From Pleurotus djamor (lineage: Eukaryota > Basidiomycota > Agaricomycetes > Agaricales > Pleurotaceae): 12,359 nt of DNA. Made by a program: the position numbers and the translations under genes. Of this stretch, positions 1-8,107 are shown in pieces. The notes under the pieces are model-generated. The model worked only from the letters and a program-made list of their open reading frames with translations, did no database searches and was not told the origin of the DNA. Location of the stretch: contig JAPEVF010001213.1 of the NCBI GenBank assembly GCA_029747585.1, forward strand, positions 1 to 12,359. Reading direction: 5' to 3'. The first letter of the stretch is position 1. Every line of letters starts with the position of its first letter.

Positions 1-268
1 CCGTTACCCGAGTGGACACAGCAGTGGCGTCGAAACTGACGCTCTTCTGTTACAGCTATCCTGCTGCGGTTACTTCAGTAGTATCGACAATGCTGTCATC
101 GGCGGCACACACTGTGCGGACATCAATTTTGTACAGAGCCTCAACCTCACCGAAGAGTCCAACTTTTGCGTCGCCCCTATCACGAAGTTTGCTGATGAAA
201 CGTTGAACAATATCTTCACGTACGTCGAGCGCGTTCTTCGTACCCCGAGCATTACAAACTGACTGATT
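1..268. repeat. Terminal direct repeat, left copy
   Basis: These 268 bases are identical, base for base as far as I can compare, to 12092-12359 at the other end. The repeat covers the end of a tetraspanin intron, all of one exon and most of the next intron. It has no features of a transposon terminus. The simplest reading is an assembly overlap of a circular or tandemly repeated 12,091-bp unit. Confidence 0.97.
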
Positions 269-465
269 GATTCGCCGCACAGGACGATTTATGGCTTCAT
301 GGCAGTAATTATCTGCCTCTTCCTCGCGTCGTTATGTGTCATCAAGAAGGCATGTCGTCCCCGTCTTCCACGTCTCCTCCCTTATCTGACTTCGCTAAAC
401 AGAGACAAGAAGCTGAACGGTTCAAGAAGATAGACGCCAAACGTGGTGGACGAGGCTTCGTCTAA
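1..465 (+). CDS. Tetraspanin, 3' part (runs in from the left end)
   Basis: Continuation of the tetraspanin that starts at 11612, or the 3' half of a tandem copy. Exons: 56-219 (large extracellular loop with CCG), 283-349 (TM4) and 403-465 (cytoplasmic tail, stop TAA 463-465). Introns: the end of one at 1-55 (ttacag), 220-282 (gtacgt...cgcacag, 63 nt) and 350-402 (gcatgt...taaacag, 53 nt). All phases agree: exon 56-219 ends with two bases of a Thr codon completed at 283, and 349/403 meet at a codon boundary. Without splicing 350-402 the reading frame gives an unrelated basic tail. With it, the conserved tail RQEAERFKKIDAKRGGRGFV appears. Confidence 0.9.
350..402 (+). other. GC-AG intron in the tetraspanin gene
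   Basis: The donor reads AAG|gcatgt, a consensus donor except for C in place of T at position 2. It has the strong AAG/G..AGT-like context known for GC-AG introns. A branch-like ctgac lies 13-14 nt before the acceptor taaacag. Splicing joins KK to RQEAERFKK in frame and yields the conserved tetraspanin tail. No GT donor nearby gives the same join. Confidence 0.85.
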
Positions 466-1264
466 GGTTCTCGTTCACCCTGGTCTGTTTTCTAGTATTC
501 TCCTCCCCCCTCCAGCTCTATCTCCCTAATCCCCCTCCAACTCTAACTGTATACTGTCATTCCTTATCATCCCTCGCCCCCCGTCCACCTTTCTTCCTCT
601 ATCCCTGATGCAACCAGTGTGCATTTTCCACCAGTACGTGGCAACCGTTACGACTCTGGCAGGCCTGGGTCCCAGTGGTCAGATCTAGAATCACCGCCAT
701 TATTACAACGCTTCTTCACACCGTCGCTATCCCAAGTTGCATAGCTTACACCCGTTGCGATGCTCTTGATTCGAGCATGTTTTCTATCAGCACAGGTACT
801 ACACACATACTCGAGCGCTCTCTCCGTCTCTCTCCAGGCCCCTCCCTCTCCTCGATATCCCTACATTCTCTCCCACTCACTACACCCCTCGAGTCCTGTA
901 GTTTTTGCTATTCTTGCATTATTACTGCTTTGACCGGTTGAACCCTCTTTTGATTTGACTTGTTCTTTGTTTATCTTTTTTCTTCTTTACTTTCATCCGA
1001 CTATACTTTAGTACGTAGTACACTTGTACTCATTGGGCAGCGCGATATAAGGATTTTTTCATCCGTCTTTGGAGATTGATATTGATTCCGTCCGCATCAT
1101 TCGTCAACGAGGGTAGTGTTCGAGCCTCGTCGTGAGTGATCCTGGGTGTCAGGAGTGACTCCTTTGGTCGAGACCACATGATATCCCGTCGAAAAAAGAG
1201 GCCAAGTCCATACAACACAACACCTTTCACTGACAGGGTTTCCCCTCCCGAGGGTAGGCTGTAG
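466..1264. other. Downstream flank of the tetraspanin, no confident gene
   Basis: About 800 nt after the tetraspanin stop. It is strongly CT-rich on the plus strand (about 480-600 and 830-880) and then AT-rich (940-1020), which fits a 3' UTR followed by another gene's control region. Two short ATG frames exist: 26 codons from 608 (+), preceded by a CT-rich leader, and 49 codons from 1179 to 1030 (-) with a charged composition. Neither has splice partners I can support. Confidence 0.5.
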
Positions 1265-1303
1265 CCAGCGGAAAAAAGGGGGCCCTCCCCTAGTTTCCGC
1301 TGG
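1265..1303. repeat. Perfect 10-bp inverted repeat (hairpin)
   Basis: Arms ccagcggaaa (1265-1274) and tttccgctgg (1294-1303) are exact complements. Between them a GGGG run and a CCCC run can pair again, so a stem of about 14 bp with one internal bulge is possible. It lies between the tetraspanin 3' flank and a purine-rich region. It could act as an RNA 3'-end structure or a small-RNA hairpin, or be a chance palindrome. I see no target-site duplication around it. Confidence 0.6.
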
Positions 1304-1602
1304 TGTGTATTGTCTATCTACGGGGACAAGGTGACGCTACTACTAGTGCGCTAGGGTTACACGAAGGGACATGGCACTACTAAGTTGACACTAGCCCTAA
1401 GGAAAGAGGGAGGTGAATTGGAGAAAGACAAGTCGACAGGTGGTACGTACCATTGAAGTGGGAGAGGGGACTTGGAGGAAGGTGTTGGGAAGGCGTGCTT
1501 CTCGATGGGCGCTAGAACGAAACACCCATCTAGTCGGAAACTAGAGCTGAACAGCGCGGCGGAGCGACATTGAGGTACTGGGAAGAAAAGAGAAGTGGTT
1601 GG

Positions 1603-1615
1603 TGGCGCGGTCGAG
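1603..1615 (+). repeat. Dispersed repeat word, copy 1
   Basis: Sequence tggcgcggtcgag, exact at three places in the window (also 1886-1898 and 2250-2262). The flanks are also similar: G/T-rich to the left and purine-rich (aggaggga) to the right. Confidence 0.75.
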
Positions 1616-1885
1616 GAGGGATGTGGTGAAATCCGAGGGTAGACTGGAGGAGACAGGTCTGGGACGCCGATTGTGATGTAAGATGGTCGATGGTATGAGA
1701 GTTGGTGTATGTGTGATAAGGGACTGGACGAATGGTCGCGGAAAAGTCGGCGTGGTCGATTGGGTGTGATCCGTGCAAGCCCCAATTCGTAGGGTCATTG
1801 AACGATTGAAGGCCAGGACCTTGCAGACACGATCGTACGTATAAGTCATGGAGGCAGGGATAGATGGTTGTCGACAGTTGGATGA

Positions 1886-1898
1886 TGGCGCGGTCGAG
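1886..1898 (+). repeat. Dispersed repeat word, copy 2
   Basis: Exact tggcgcggtcgag, followed by aagcgag. It lies 283 nt from copy 1. Confidence 0.75.
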
Positions 1899-2249
1899 AA
1901 GCGAGCAAGAATTCCAAGGAAGTAGAAGGGAGGTCGTGAGCAAAGTGATGGTTGGTGTTGTGGTTGAGAAGGGAAGGAGGCGATCACAATCACCGAGGGT
2001 TCGAGCTCGAAACGGGTCACAGTGACGGATATGAAGGAAGGTACGGGGCCGTCGTCGGACGTATCGTGGAAGTGTCCAAGACGACCATGACATGTCATGT
2101 TCGGCGCCGTCGAGAAATTGACAATGTAAACATCGCGTCTCAGAGGGCATGGGTAGAATTTGAAGGTCCTAGCTAGTTGATGACACGGTCGAAGGGGGAG
2201 CGGGCGTCCGCAAGGTATATATAGGCATTTGAGAGAGGAAGGTGGGTGG

Positions 2250-2262
2250 TGGCGCGGTCGAG
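2250..2262 (+). repeat. Dispersed repeat word, copy 3
   Basis: Exact tggcgcggtcgag, followed by aagggaagc. It lies 364 nt from copy 2. Weaker relatives are visible near 1749, 1955, 2102, 2183 and 2443. Confidence 0.75.
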
Positions 2263-2420
2263 AAGGGAAGCGTTCCAAAGCCAGGCCATGTACAGATATG
2301 ATTCTCTTGAATGGCGCAGGTAGCGATGGCGGGACTGTGAGGAAGGAGAAGGAAAAGTGCGTAGCACACGGCTTGCGTCACTTCAATGGCGTGTGTGTGC
2401 TATGCTCGGATGGATAATAT

Positions 2421-2478
2421 CTAACAAATTAGGGTCAGAAAAACGGTCGAGAGATAGATAAATGGTTAAAATACTTAC
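2421..2478 (-). other. Predicted minus-strand intron, host gene unclear
   Basis: Read on the minus strand, the donor is ctt|gtaagtatttt, the branch-like ttctgaccct lies about 13 nt before the acceptor, and the acceptor is tttgttag. The length is 58 nt, typical of the other introns here. No long ATG frame joins clearly across it. It may sit in the 3' UTR of the gene ending at 2748 or in an untranslated exon of a separate transcript running into 2420-1360. Confidence 0.55.
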
Positions 2479-2747
2479 AAGGTCAATGACAGATGTCCTT
2501 GATGAGAGAAGAAAAGAAAGGATCCGTGGATGTGAGGATAGTTTCCTGGCTATAAGAAAGGTCAGGCTGGTGATGAAATAGCTAGAACGATATTAAACAC
2601 GGACCCAGTGGTTGACAGAAAGGAGGAAAGACGGTGCGTGGTGCATGATGCATCGGGAACCACCACCACGGATCCGTGTCACCGTGTCGAGCGGCGTCGC
2701 CTCTGCCTCGGACGAGGAAGCATGTCGTCTTCGAAGAGATACTTTGC

Positions 2748-3502
2748 CTATATATGAGCCCTCGTTGAGCGCATCCTAAAATATTCTTCTGCAGCTACGG
2801 AGTAGGTAATCAGACCGGCGAACAAAAAAGCNAAAATCAATAAACAAACATACCCAGCACATCACCGGAAGCGCAGGTCCGCTTAAGGCAGTGGGAAAGG
2901 GAGTCAGTCCCTTTCCACCGTTTCATCAGTCTTCCATTACGGGTGGAAGTAGGGGCATCGGATGAGGCTCGGAGGATGGGCAACTGATGATTTGAATGGG
3001 ATGGTAAGTATCGGCTGGAGCTTCATGAGCTTCGCAGACTTACAAGGTAGCGTAGGGAATTGAAAAGGGAGTTATACATGCAGGGCTTCAACCATCACGG
3101 TAGAGGGAGCCACAAAGTAAAGGTATCCTAGACGGCTTGAGAGTAAGCGAAAGAATATGTATGACAAAGAGACAAAGTCAAACTCACAACGCGTAATGAC
3201 AGCCGTACTTCGCGAGTGCGAAAGTCGGAGAGCCTAGTAGGGTGCCACAGTCAGCGTCGCTACTCAACCAATAATGAAACTACGCCATACCCTAGATGAT
3301 GGCAAGAGGAAAGAGAGAGATGGACCCACTGGGCGCTTCACGGAGCGCGTATCGTACAAGTCCCGAAAGGTTCCCTAATCAAGACAGGGACACAGGAGTG
3401 AGCGACCGAATGACAATTACATCGAGAACAACATACCGACGGAGGCTTAAGGCATGCGAAGGACCTGCGGTTTGAGAGGGTAAAGTATGGCGACGAGGAC
3501 AT
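2748..3502 (-). CDS. Unrecognised protein, six exons
   Basis: Exons (minus strand): 3502-3437, 3374-3330, 3233-3188, 3135-3078, 2983-2854 and 2794-2748 (stop TAG). All introns are GT-AG and 52-96 nt (donors gtatgt, gtgggt, gtgagt, gtataa, gtatgt). From exon 2 to exon 6 every junction keeps phase, which is strong evidence for coding. The exon 1/2 join is off by one base beside a GGG run at the acceptor (3373-3375), most simply a missing G; with it the protein is about 130 residues. The start MSSSPYFTLSNRR (ATG 3502) lies about 130 nt below a TATA box; an earlier in-frame ATG at 3592 is an alternative. Visible segments are GLVRYALREAPS, ALAKYGCHYAFRLGYLYFVA and a basic stretch GRLMKRWKG. No signal peptide or known domain is recognised. 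The last exon could be longer, since other frames stay open past 2748. Confidence 0.65.
2832..2832. other. Ambiguous base N
   Basis: Lies immediately before an A run (and after another). It falls inside the intron 2853-2795 of the six-exon gene, so it does not affect the protein. Confidence 0.99.
2894..2916. repeat. Perfect 9-bp inverted repeat inside an exon
   Basis: Arms ggaaaggga (2894-2902) and tccctttcc (2908-2916) with a five-base loop. It lies wholly inside exon 5 of the minus-strand gene, where it encodes part of RWKGTDSLSH. A stable RNA hairpin is expected in the transcript; a role is unknown. Confidence 0.7.
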
Positions 3503-3630
3503 GATAGATGGAACGATGGAAGGGACAGAGAGTGAAGGGAAAACCAAAGGCAAATGGTGGTGGCAGGGGATAGTAGCATAATGACGGGTCATGGTGGGGG
3601 AAGTTGAGAGGTAGAATCGTAAGACTGGGG

Positions 3631-3640
3631 TCTTTATACT
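3631..3640 (-). promoter_or_regulatory. TATA box for the minus-strand six-exon gene
   Basis: The minus strand reads agtataaaga here, followed by a CT-rich leader (ctacctctcaacttccccc) that ends at the ATG at 3592. A start site about 30 nt downstream would lie near 3605. That leaves a leader of about 15 nt to ATG 3592 or about 100 nt to ATG 3502. Confidence 0.55.
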
Positions 3641-3875
3641 TTTTGAATGATTGTATCTGTTGTGGTGGCCTGGATATTCAATATTATTTTATTGGATTGA
3701 TGATATTCCGAAAAGAAAAGGATATGGTTGTACTGACTTCGTGCCCTGATTCCAGTAGCTCCCCATTCGAAGCTTCGTTGATTCGTCCCTGAGCGTGTGT
3801 GTATCCGCGGATATGAGAGCCATAGGAAAGGTACGACGAGATTGAATCTATATTGCGATGACTCGGCACACATCA

Positions 3876-4051
3876 AGTCCGACGAACATGGCTGCGTACG
3901 AGATACCTTCTCCGTCCTTCCTTCCTTCCCTTTCCCCCCTCAATTTCTTTGCTTGTCTCCCTTCTCGTACATCTCTGTCCCTCCACACAGATTTTTGATC
4001 TCTCTCTTCCTCCGCCATCTATTGTCCCCACTGCTTGCTCACACTCTGGAT
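3876..4051 (+). promoter_or_regulatory. CT-rich leader or promoter region
   Basis: Dense CCTTCC/TCTCTC tracts on the plus strand precede the plus-strand coding signal that ends at 4403. Such pyrimidine tracts are usual just upstream of start codons in filamentous fungi. Together with the minus-strand TATA at 3631-3640 it suggests a divergent promoter between the two genes. Confidence 0.4.
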
Positions 4052-4403
4052 ATGTTCCCTATGCTCTTGCTCAGCTTTCCATCGCCGCCTACAGACTTCT
4101 GTCTTGAAGCTCTCGTCCCGTGGTCAGCCGACGGCTTGCTACCTTCACAGCACCCTCTGGACTCACTCTACGCTGCTCTAGTCATTTTTACACCGAGGTG
4201 TCCTCTGTTATCGTGACCTTGCTCCGAAGTAGTAAGCCTATGTGGTCTACGTCCATGTCCGTCTTCCTTCTAACATTTTCCCAAGCACCCACAAGTTTGC
4301 TGGGTCGAACCTCCGCTGCTTCATGGAGCCCGCTGCCCACTCATACATACCTGCTCAGAGTGACTACTACCCTTCCATTTATCAGAGGTTGCGGACGATG
4401 TAG
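4052..4403 (+). CDS. Unrecognised protein, 3' end clear, start uncertain
   Basis: The last exon 4286-4403 (stop TAG 4401) is well supported. It follows a clean intron 4232-4285 with donor gtaagc, branch ttctaacat and acceptor tcccaag. The phase fits an upstream exon reading CYRDLAPK, which then joins THKFAGSNLRCFME; the C-terminus contains SDYYPSIYQRLRTM. The same frame is open back through 4050 except for a TAG at 4179-4181, directly at a possible acceptor (gctctag). An intron ending there or a sequencing error would explain it. Other frames in 4052-4230 are also open, so the N-terminal half is unresolved; ATG 4052 is only a placeholder. No family recognised. Confidence 0.5.
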
Positions 4404-5340
4404 AGTATAAATTGAGCCCATACGTATCCTTCTTGCTCTCTCTCGTCACCCTCTTGGCCGAACCACCTAGGGCATCTGACATTAAACGCTACACAGTTCT
4501 AGCAGTAGACAGAGTAAACGGACATCAATGTCACTGTGAATCCCATTTGCTAAGCTACTACCGTAACGCGATGCGAAGCCTGTGCGGTTGATTGTGACGG
4601 AGGTTCATATATTCAGCTTGTAAGCTATGCTACACCTGTAGAGGAGTGGCTCGTCTGAGGAGTATATACTAGCGATAATTGCGAGTATGTCGTCCGTGCG
4701 GAAATCGTTGAAACGAAAACACAGTGTCGGGCAAAAGTACTGTCACTTGTCTCTCAATATCAGCTAGAGAAAGCGGTTACAGCACCTGGATAATCTAGGA
4801 CATAGCAGCTCAATGTGCTAGAGCGTCATCAGGCTCTTGGAAACGTCTGTTTGAGCACGGAACATCAAGAAAAGAGAATATCAATGTCGACCCCTGTGAC
4901 TCCTAATCGAGTGGAACTTGGTCGTCTCGAGTTTGCGTTTGCGGTTCCACATTCGCAACTGTGTTAGAGAAGGAACAATCGTCGTGAGATATCTTGTGGT
5001 ACTCGAGTCTATCTTTGATCTCTTATATATACTCGGAAGCTTCAGAGAATTATAGGAAAGATGGAAATAACAGAAACTCAGTCGTGAAGGCCGTTGAAGT
5101 GTACATTCAACATTGATGTTACCCATGATCAACATCCCTTCCATTAAGTTTGTTGAAGTACGCTTCTGCGGCTACTCAATTATCGCATTCCCGACATGGC
5201 TCACGGAGCAAGACTAACTTGCATGTCGACATTTAGATTGATTCAAATGCGACAACTTGAACGTCCAAGACACAGACATAATTTGCTACTTTTGTCAAGA
5301 TATTCAATGCCATATATCACCTCAATGCCCGACGTATTGA
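4404..5340. other. No confident gene (about 0.95 kb)
   Basis: Composition is more AT-rich than the neighbours, with frequent stops in all frames. A minus-strand TATATATA near 5026-5033, followed by a short ATG frame from 4952, could be a promoter and first exon, but no spliced continuation is convincing. I see no tRNA B-box, repeat or transposon end. Confidence 0.45.
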
Positions 5341-5367
5341 AATCTCCCAGAACTAGTATCTGATGCT

Positions 5368-5798
5368 ATGGTCATCATCCATCTCGCTCACATGGTTTCA
5401 GTGGGGACCAAGCATATGCTGCATACAATGCAAACTCGACATATTCGAGGTTGGATGAGTCATGCGACACACGTTGAGGAAGAGACCGATCAATGGGTCT
5501 TGCTGCGTGGAGGCTCTAGAAGACTGGTGGATCGCATGAAGAAGTCGACAGAGTTGACACCACTGGCCGCCGTGGGCGGAGTCAAAGCTAGCTCAAGCAT
5601 AAAGGAGGCTCAGGGTTGATGAGCACTTGTTGCGAGGTGTACGTACCAGAATGGGAACATCATTACGACAGGCTTCCCACTGCACACACGAGGTCTAGGC
5701 GCAGCCATGTCGAAATCGACGGATTTTTCCGAGAGATCTTGGAAGTAAGCTTCGAGCGAAATTTGGGAATTACAGAGTCAACTGTACGTACTGTCTAG
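5368..5798 (+). CDS. Unrecognised protein, one probable frame break
   Basis: An ATG frame of 83 codons (5368-5619) contains THVEEETDQWVLLRGG and RRLVDRMKKSTE. It meets a second frame, open from about 5616 to TAG 5796-5798, that contains PEWEHHYDRL and SHVEIDGFFREILEVSFERN. The two are one base out of register at a GGG run (5613-5615), and one extra G would fuse them into a protein of about 143 residues. Codon choice in both halves resembles coding sequence. Short introns in 5640-5790 are possible alternatives (gtaagc at 5745). The frame is also open a little upstream of ATG 5368, so a preceding exon may exist. No domain or membrane segment recognised. Convergent with the minus-strand locus ending at 5795. 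Confidence 0.45.
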
Positions 5799-6774
5799 CC
5801 TTCATTCATTCCCCCCACCATCCCCAATGTATTCAACACCTCCATCATCCCTGTTACTCTGCGCGCGCCAGCACTCTCACCATCATAGGACCCATTACGT
5901 GGGGCAAGGAATGTTGGTACGTGCTCCGTTAATGTGTATTGGGGGCCCTCATTGACTGCGGCATTCGTGTTGTAGCTGCGCGTGTCGATACAAAGGACGA
6001 TATCAATGTGTTGGCGTTGGTCACCTGAGCTTCCACACATCCTTCTTCCATCTCGGTCCCGATAGTCAGTAACGCAAGCTGTGTGCCTTCATCAGCCAGC
6101 TCCCTCTTCCGAGGTCCCGGAACGAGACTCGGACGTCAGATCAATGATAGGACGAAGAGGAGGTGGGTCCGAAGGCTGGGGTAGTTCCTGCGGATGTCGG
6201 AGGCTGAGCATACCGTCATCGTTGAGGTTGGACCACCTATAGGCTATTAGTTAGTTTCGTTGGGACTTGTCCGATTCGTGTTCGAGACAGGCATTGAAGT
6301 AGCTCGGAAGTTAGTCTATCCATAGGCCGATCATGTCGTGTGCTGCCCGAGTAACCTGTATCATTTCGCGAGACTTGGGTTCGACATGTCATATTCATCG
6401 GCCAGATAGTATTCAACGAGACAGACGGTTGAATGGGCGACGCACACCCGACGCCGACAATGGCGGCAAGCTCCAAGGTTCCAAGGTATGGGTAACCAAC
6501 ATCGCCGCCGAATCGCGATAAAGCCAAAAAGAGANGGGGGGGAAAAGCTTATAGNAAAAAAAATTAGAAGCATGTCAGTCAGTACGTATCAGGGACCATA
6601 GAATGGACAATGGCGATACACACCCCAATGTGTCGAAGTGAAGAAGACACCCTGTGAAATTGGTCGTCCAGGGCCGTTGGACTGGAAAGTGCAGTGGATG
6701 GATATATCGGGATGTGTGGCTGCGGTGAAGCTTACTTTGACGGTGCCTAGTGTGGATTCTGGAATGGAGGACAT
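5795..6774 (-). CDS. Unrecognised multi-exon minus-strand locus
   Basis: The 5' part is ATG 6774 followed by MSSIPESTLGTVK and a 57-nt stop-free intron (gtaagc...ctttccag, about 6735-6679), joining SNGPGRPISQ. A long intron or gap with two N calls and homopolymers follows (6535-6610). Coding signal resumes as GGDVGYPYLGTLELAAIVGV or, in another frame, LVEYYLADEYDMSNPS. After a clear acceptor (branch ctaactaat, cctatag, exon from 6236) comes RWSNLNDDGMLSLRHP, then a Pro-rich stretch and IIDLTSESRSGTSEE. At a GGG run (6102-6104) the frame must shift by one base to reach ELADEGTQLALLTIGTEMEE. The final frame from 6040 contains HIDIVLCIDTRSYN and ends at 5795. Exon joins in the middle are unresolved, so this may be one gene with assembly errors or a decayed gene. 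No family recognised. Confidence 0.4.
6535..6555. other. Two ambiguous bases beside homopolymers
   Basis: N at 6535 directly precedes a seven-G run and N at 6555 directly precedes a nine-A run. They fall in the unresolved middle of the minus-strand locus 6774-5795. Confidence 0.99.
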
Positions 6775-6961
6775 GAATGAATTATTGGTTACTTATTGGT
6801 CATTGAGTCATGGTGGGTTTTCTATGGGTGGTTCTTTCCATGCTGTGGAGGCGGCCGATCAGAGATTGCGAAACAAGGCAGGATGGTGGTTTGCTGAGGA
6901 AAGAGGTAACGAGACGGAGGGAACCCCATTCTTCCTTCCCCTCTCCCCACCACCATGGTCC

Positions 6962-7329
6962 CTAACCAATGTGGTCCGCTGGCGCTGGCGTCTCTGTGGT
7001 GCTCTCTGACCGTCTGGCGCGATCAATTCTCCAATCCGGGCCTCCGCTATTTGCTTTCGGTCTCGCCATGCTAGTACCCACCTTCATGAAACTCTGCCGG
7101 TCGGAGGACTTTGTCTTTCCGTCTGGACATACACCAAAGGTCTGCAAATCCAGTAGAAACCGCTGCGAGCACCTTTGCGACTTACTCTCTGCATCCTTCA
7201 GACACTTGATTTCCCTAGGTGTAATTCTGATCATCAGTACGTATCAACATTCATGAACTGCGAACTTCAAGCTGACCATTCAAAGTCCATATCCCACGCC
7301 TCGCAGTTGGCGGTGTGTCTATCTTCCAT
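6962..7329 (-). CDS. Candidate minus-strand exons, unrecognised
   Basis: ATG 7329 opens an acidic segment MEDRHTANCEAWDMDFEW. A splice from gtcagc to cctag joins in phase to EIKCLKDAE, ending at a strong donor (gtaagtcgc). The acceptor ggatttgcag follows. Past it, two frames look coding: TFGVCPDGKTKSSDRQSFMK, and another in a different register, so the downstream join is ambiguous. ATG 7329 lies only about 40 nt below the stop of the exons at 7723-7371. These may therefore belong to the same transcript, or to a larger minus-strand gene continuing to 5795. Confidence 0.3.
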
Positions 7330-7370
7330 CTCAAGACGAGCTGACTACGCATGGATCGCGCGTATTCCGA

Positions 7371-7723
7371 CTAGTTGAACTCGAAATGCTTGACGCCACG
7401 GTGATGTGAAGAAGCTGAGATGTGTCGATCAATGATGATGGAGTTGCGGGAGTTCAAGTTGATCTCTTCTCCGCCACCACCGTCTATTGATTCGAAGCTG
7501 CTCCGGTGCCATGCGAGGATGCTAAACTAATTTGATGACGTACAGGTATCTCATCTGGTTGGCCCCGAGAAGCTCATTTCCGAACTCAAGGACGTCCAGG
7601 GCGTTTCGCAGCCGTGGTCCCAACCAGGATGTATCCCAAGTGCTAGCCTTCTCAAAATGTGTTCCGCTACTTTTCGTCGCGCGGCCATGTCCTTGAAAGG
7701 GACTTCTAGGTTCTTGGAGGAGT
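7371..7723 (-). CDS. Unrecognised protein, C-terminal exons
   Basis: Exon 7723-7544 follows an acceptor with a textbook branch (tactactaat...ccgccag). It is joined by a 46-nt intron (7543-7498, gtacgt...ggagcag) to exon 7497-7371, stop TAG 7373-7371. Phase agrees at this join: LLGANQMRYL continues into FESIDGGGGEEINLNS, and the protein ends HRGVKHFEFN. Within the first exon the frame DSSKNLEVPFKDMAARRKVA must shift by one base at a TTTT run (about 7648-7652) to enter EKASTWDTSWLGPRLRNALD. A missing T would restore KVAEHIFEKASTW. Most codons are of the favoured fungal type. Upstream exons are likely at 8107-8003 or beyond. No family recognised; an antisense open frame at 7547-7950 overlaps. 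Confidence 0.5.
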
Positions 7724-8002
7724 CTGGCGGTATATTAGTAGTAGTTATCGGACAGTCCAATTCGGTCGGAGTTGATAGCGTGTATGTTGTGTGTACATGT
7801 ACGAACCCTTGCTACTCATGTCGAACTGGGGACGGGAGCACGGAGAGCGCGGCGGCGATGCTTAGACGGAAAAAAAGTGTCTGTGTCCAAATGGGTATGA
7901 GTATATTCGACAATGGTCCATGGAAAAATACCTACCACGTTGTACGATGACTTGGCCAGAGCTAAGACTAAGAATAGCATCAATGACATGGTGAGAGCGA
8001 TA

Positions 8003-8107
8003 TTAGGAATAAACTATGCCTCCTGTTGCTGCGCACAAAGGATCCAGCCGTTCGGTCGCGGCGTCCAGGCGGTTGAGAGTCCTAGAAATCCACTGGTCAG
8101 TGAGTGA
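8003..8107 (-). CDS. Candidate minus-strand exon
   Basis: After the acceptor gatcccccag, a frame of 34 residues reads SLTDQWISRTLNRLDAATER and on to TAA 8005-8003. It is helical in character with favoured codons. A donor inside it (ata|gtttat) or at gtaggt (about 7940) could link it to the exons at 7723-7371, but I could not find a join that keeps phase without a stop. Treated as part of the same unresolved minus-strand gene. Confidence 0.35.
   Translation of the reverse strand, partial: SLTDQWISRTLNRLDAATERLDPLCAATGGIVYS

Larger units (their letters stand above)
1357..2420. other. Purine-rich, repeat-bearing region, probably non-coding
   Basis: The plus strand is dominated by G and A. The minus strand holds long overlapping open frames in several registers (for example 245 codons at 2278-1541 and 206 codons at 2150-1530). 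These frames lack agreement with any splice sites and encode Pro/Ser/Thr-rich low-complexity peptides, as expected from a CT-skewed strand that rarely forms stops. Degenerate copies of a GGCGCGGTCGAGAAGGG-like word are spread through it. A TATATATA tract lies near 2217-2224. I annotate no gene here with confidence. Confidence 0.5.

Noticed and set aside
1..268. Terminal repeats as LTRs of a retrotransposon
   Set aside because: They are exons and introns of a cellular gene, lack TG...CA ends and a primer-binding site, and no gag/pol-like sequence lies between them.
1998..2010. ggttcgagctcg resembling a tRNA B-box, also ggttcgacat at 6378
   Set aside because: No matching A-box, no cloverleaf arms and no T run after either site.
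2215..2226. TATATATA tract read as a minus-strand promoter
   Set aside because: No credible coding exon follows within the purine-rich region, so a promoter call is not supported.
1530..2278. Long minus-strand open frames of 245 and 206 codons
   Set aside because: They overlap in different registers, encode low-complexity Pro/Ser/Thr sequence, and are explained by the CT skew of the strand, which makes stops rare. No splice partners or conserved motif seen.
4881..5144. Minus-strand frame of 87 codons
   Set aside because: The reading begins upstream of a TATATATA tract, crosses it, and has no coding-like codon bias; more likely a leader or chance frame.
6638..7009. Plus-strand open frame of 123 codons
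   Set aside because: It begins at GTG, has no ATG near its start, and the opposite strand has ATG 6774 with a gtaagc...ttccag intron that fits better.
7547..7950. Plus-strand open frame of about 134 codons (contains HLVGPEKLISELKDVQ) after a good acceptor at 7545
   Set aside because: The start looks coding, but the rest is Cys/Ser-rich and unconvincing. The minus strand has a phase-consistent splice (7543-7498) and a better C-terminus over the same bases. Kept as a possible antisense frame, not a gene.
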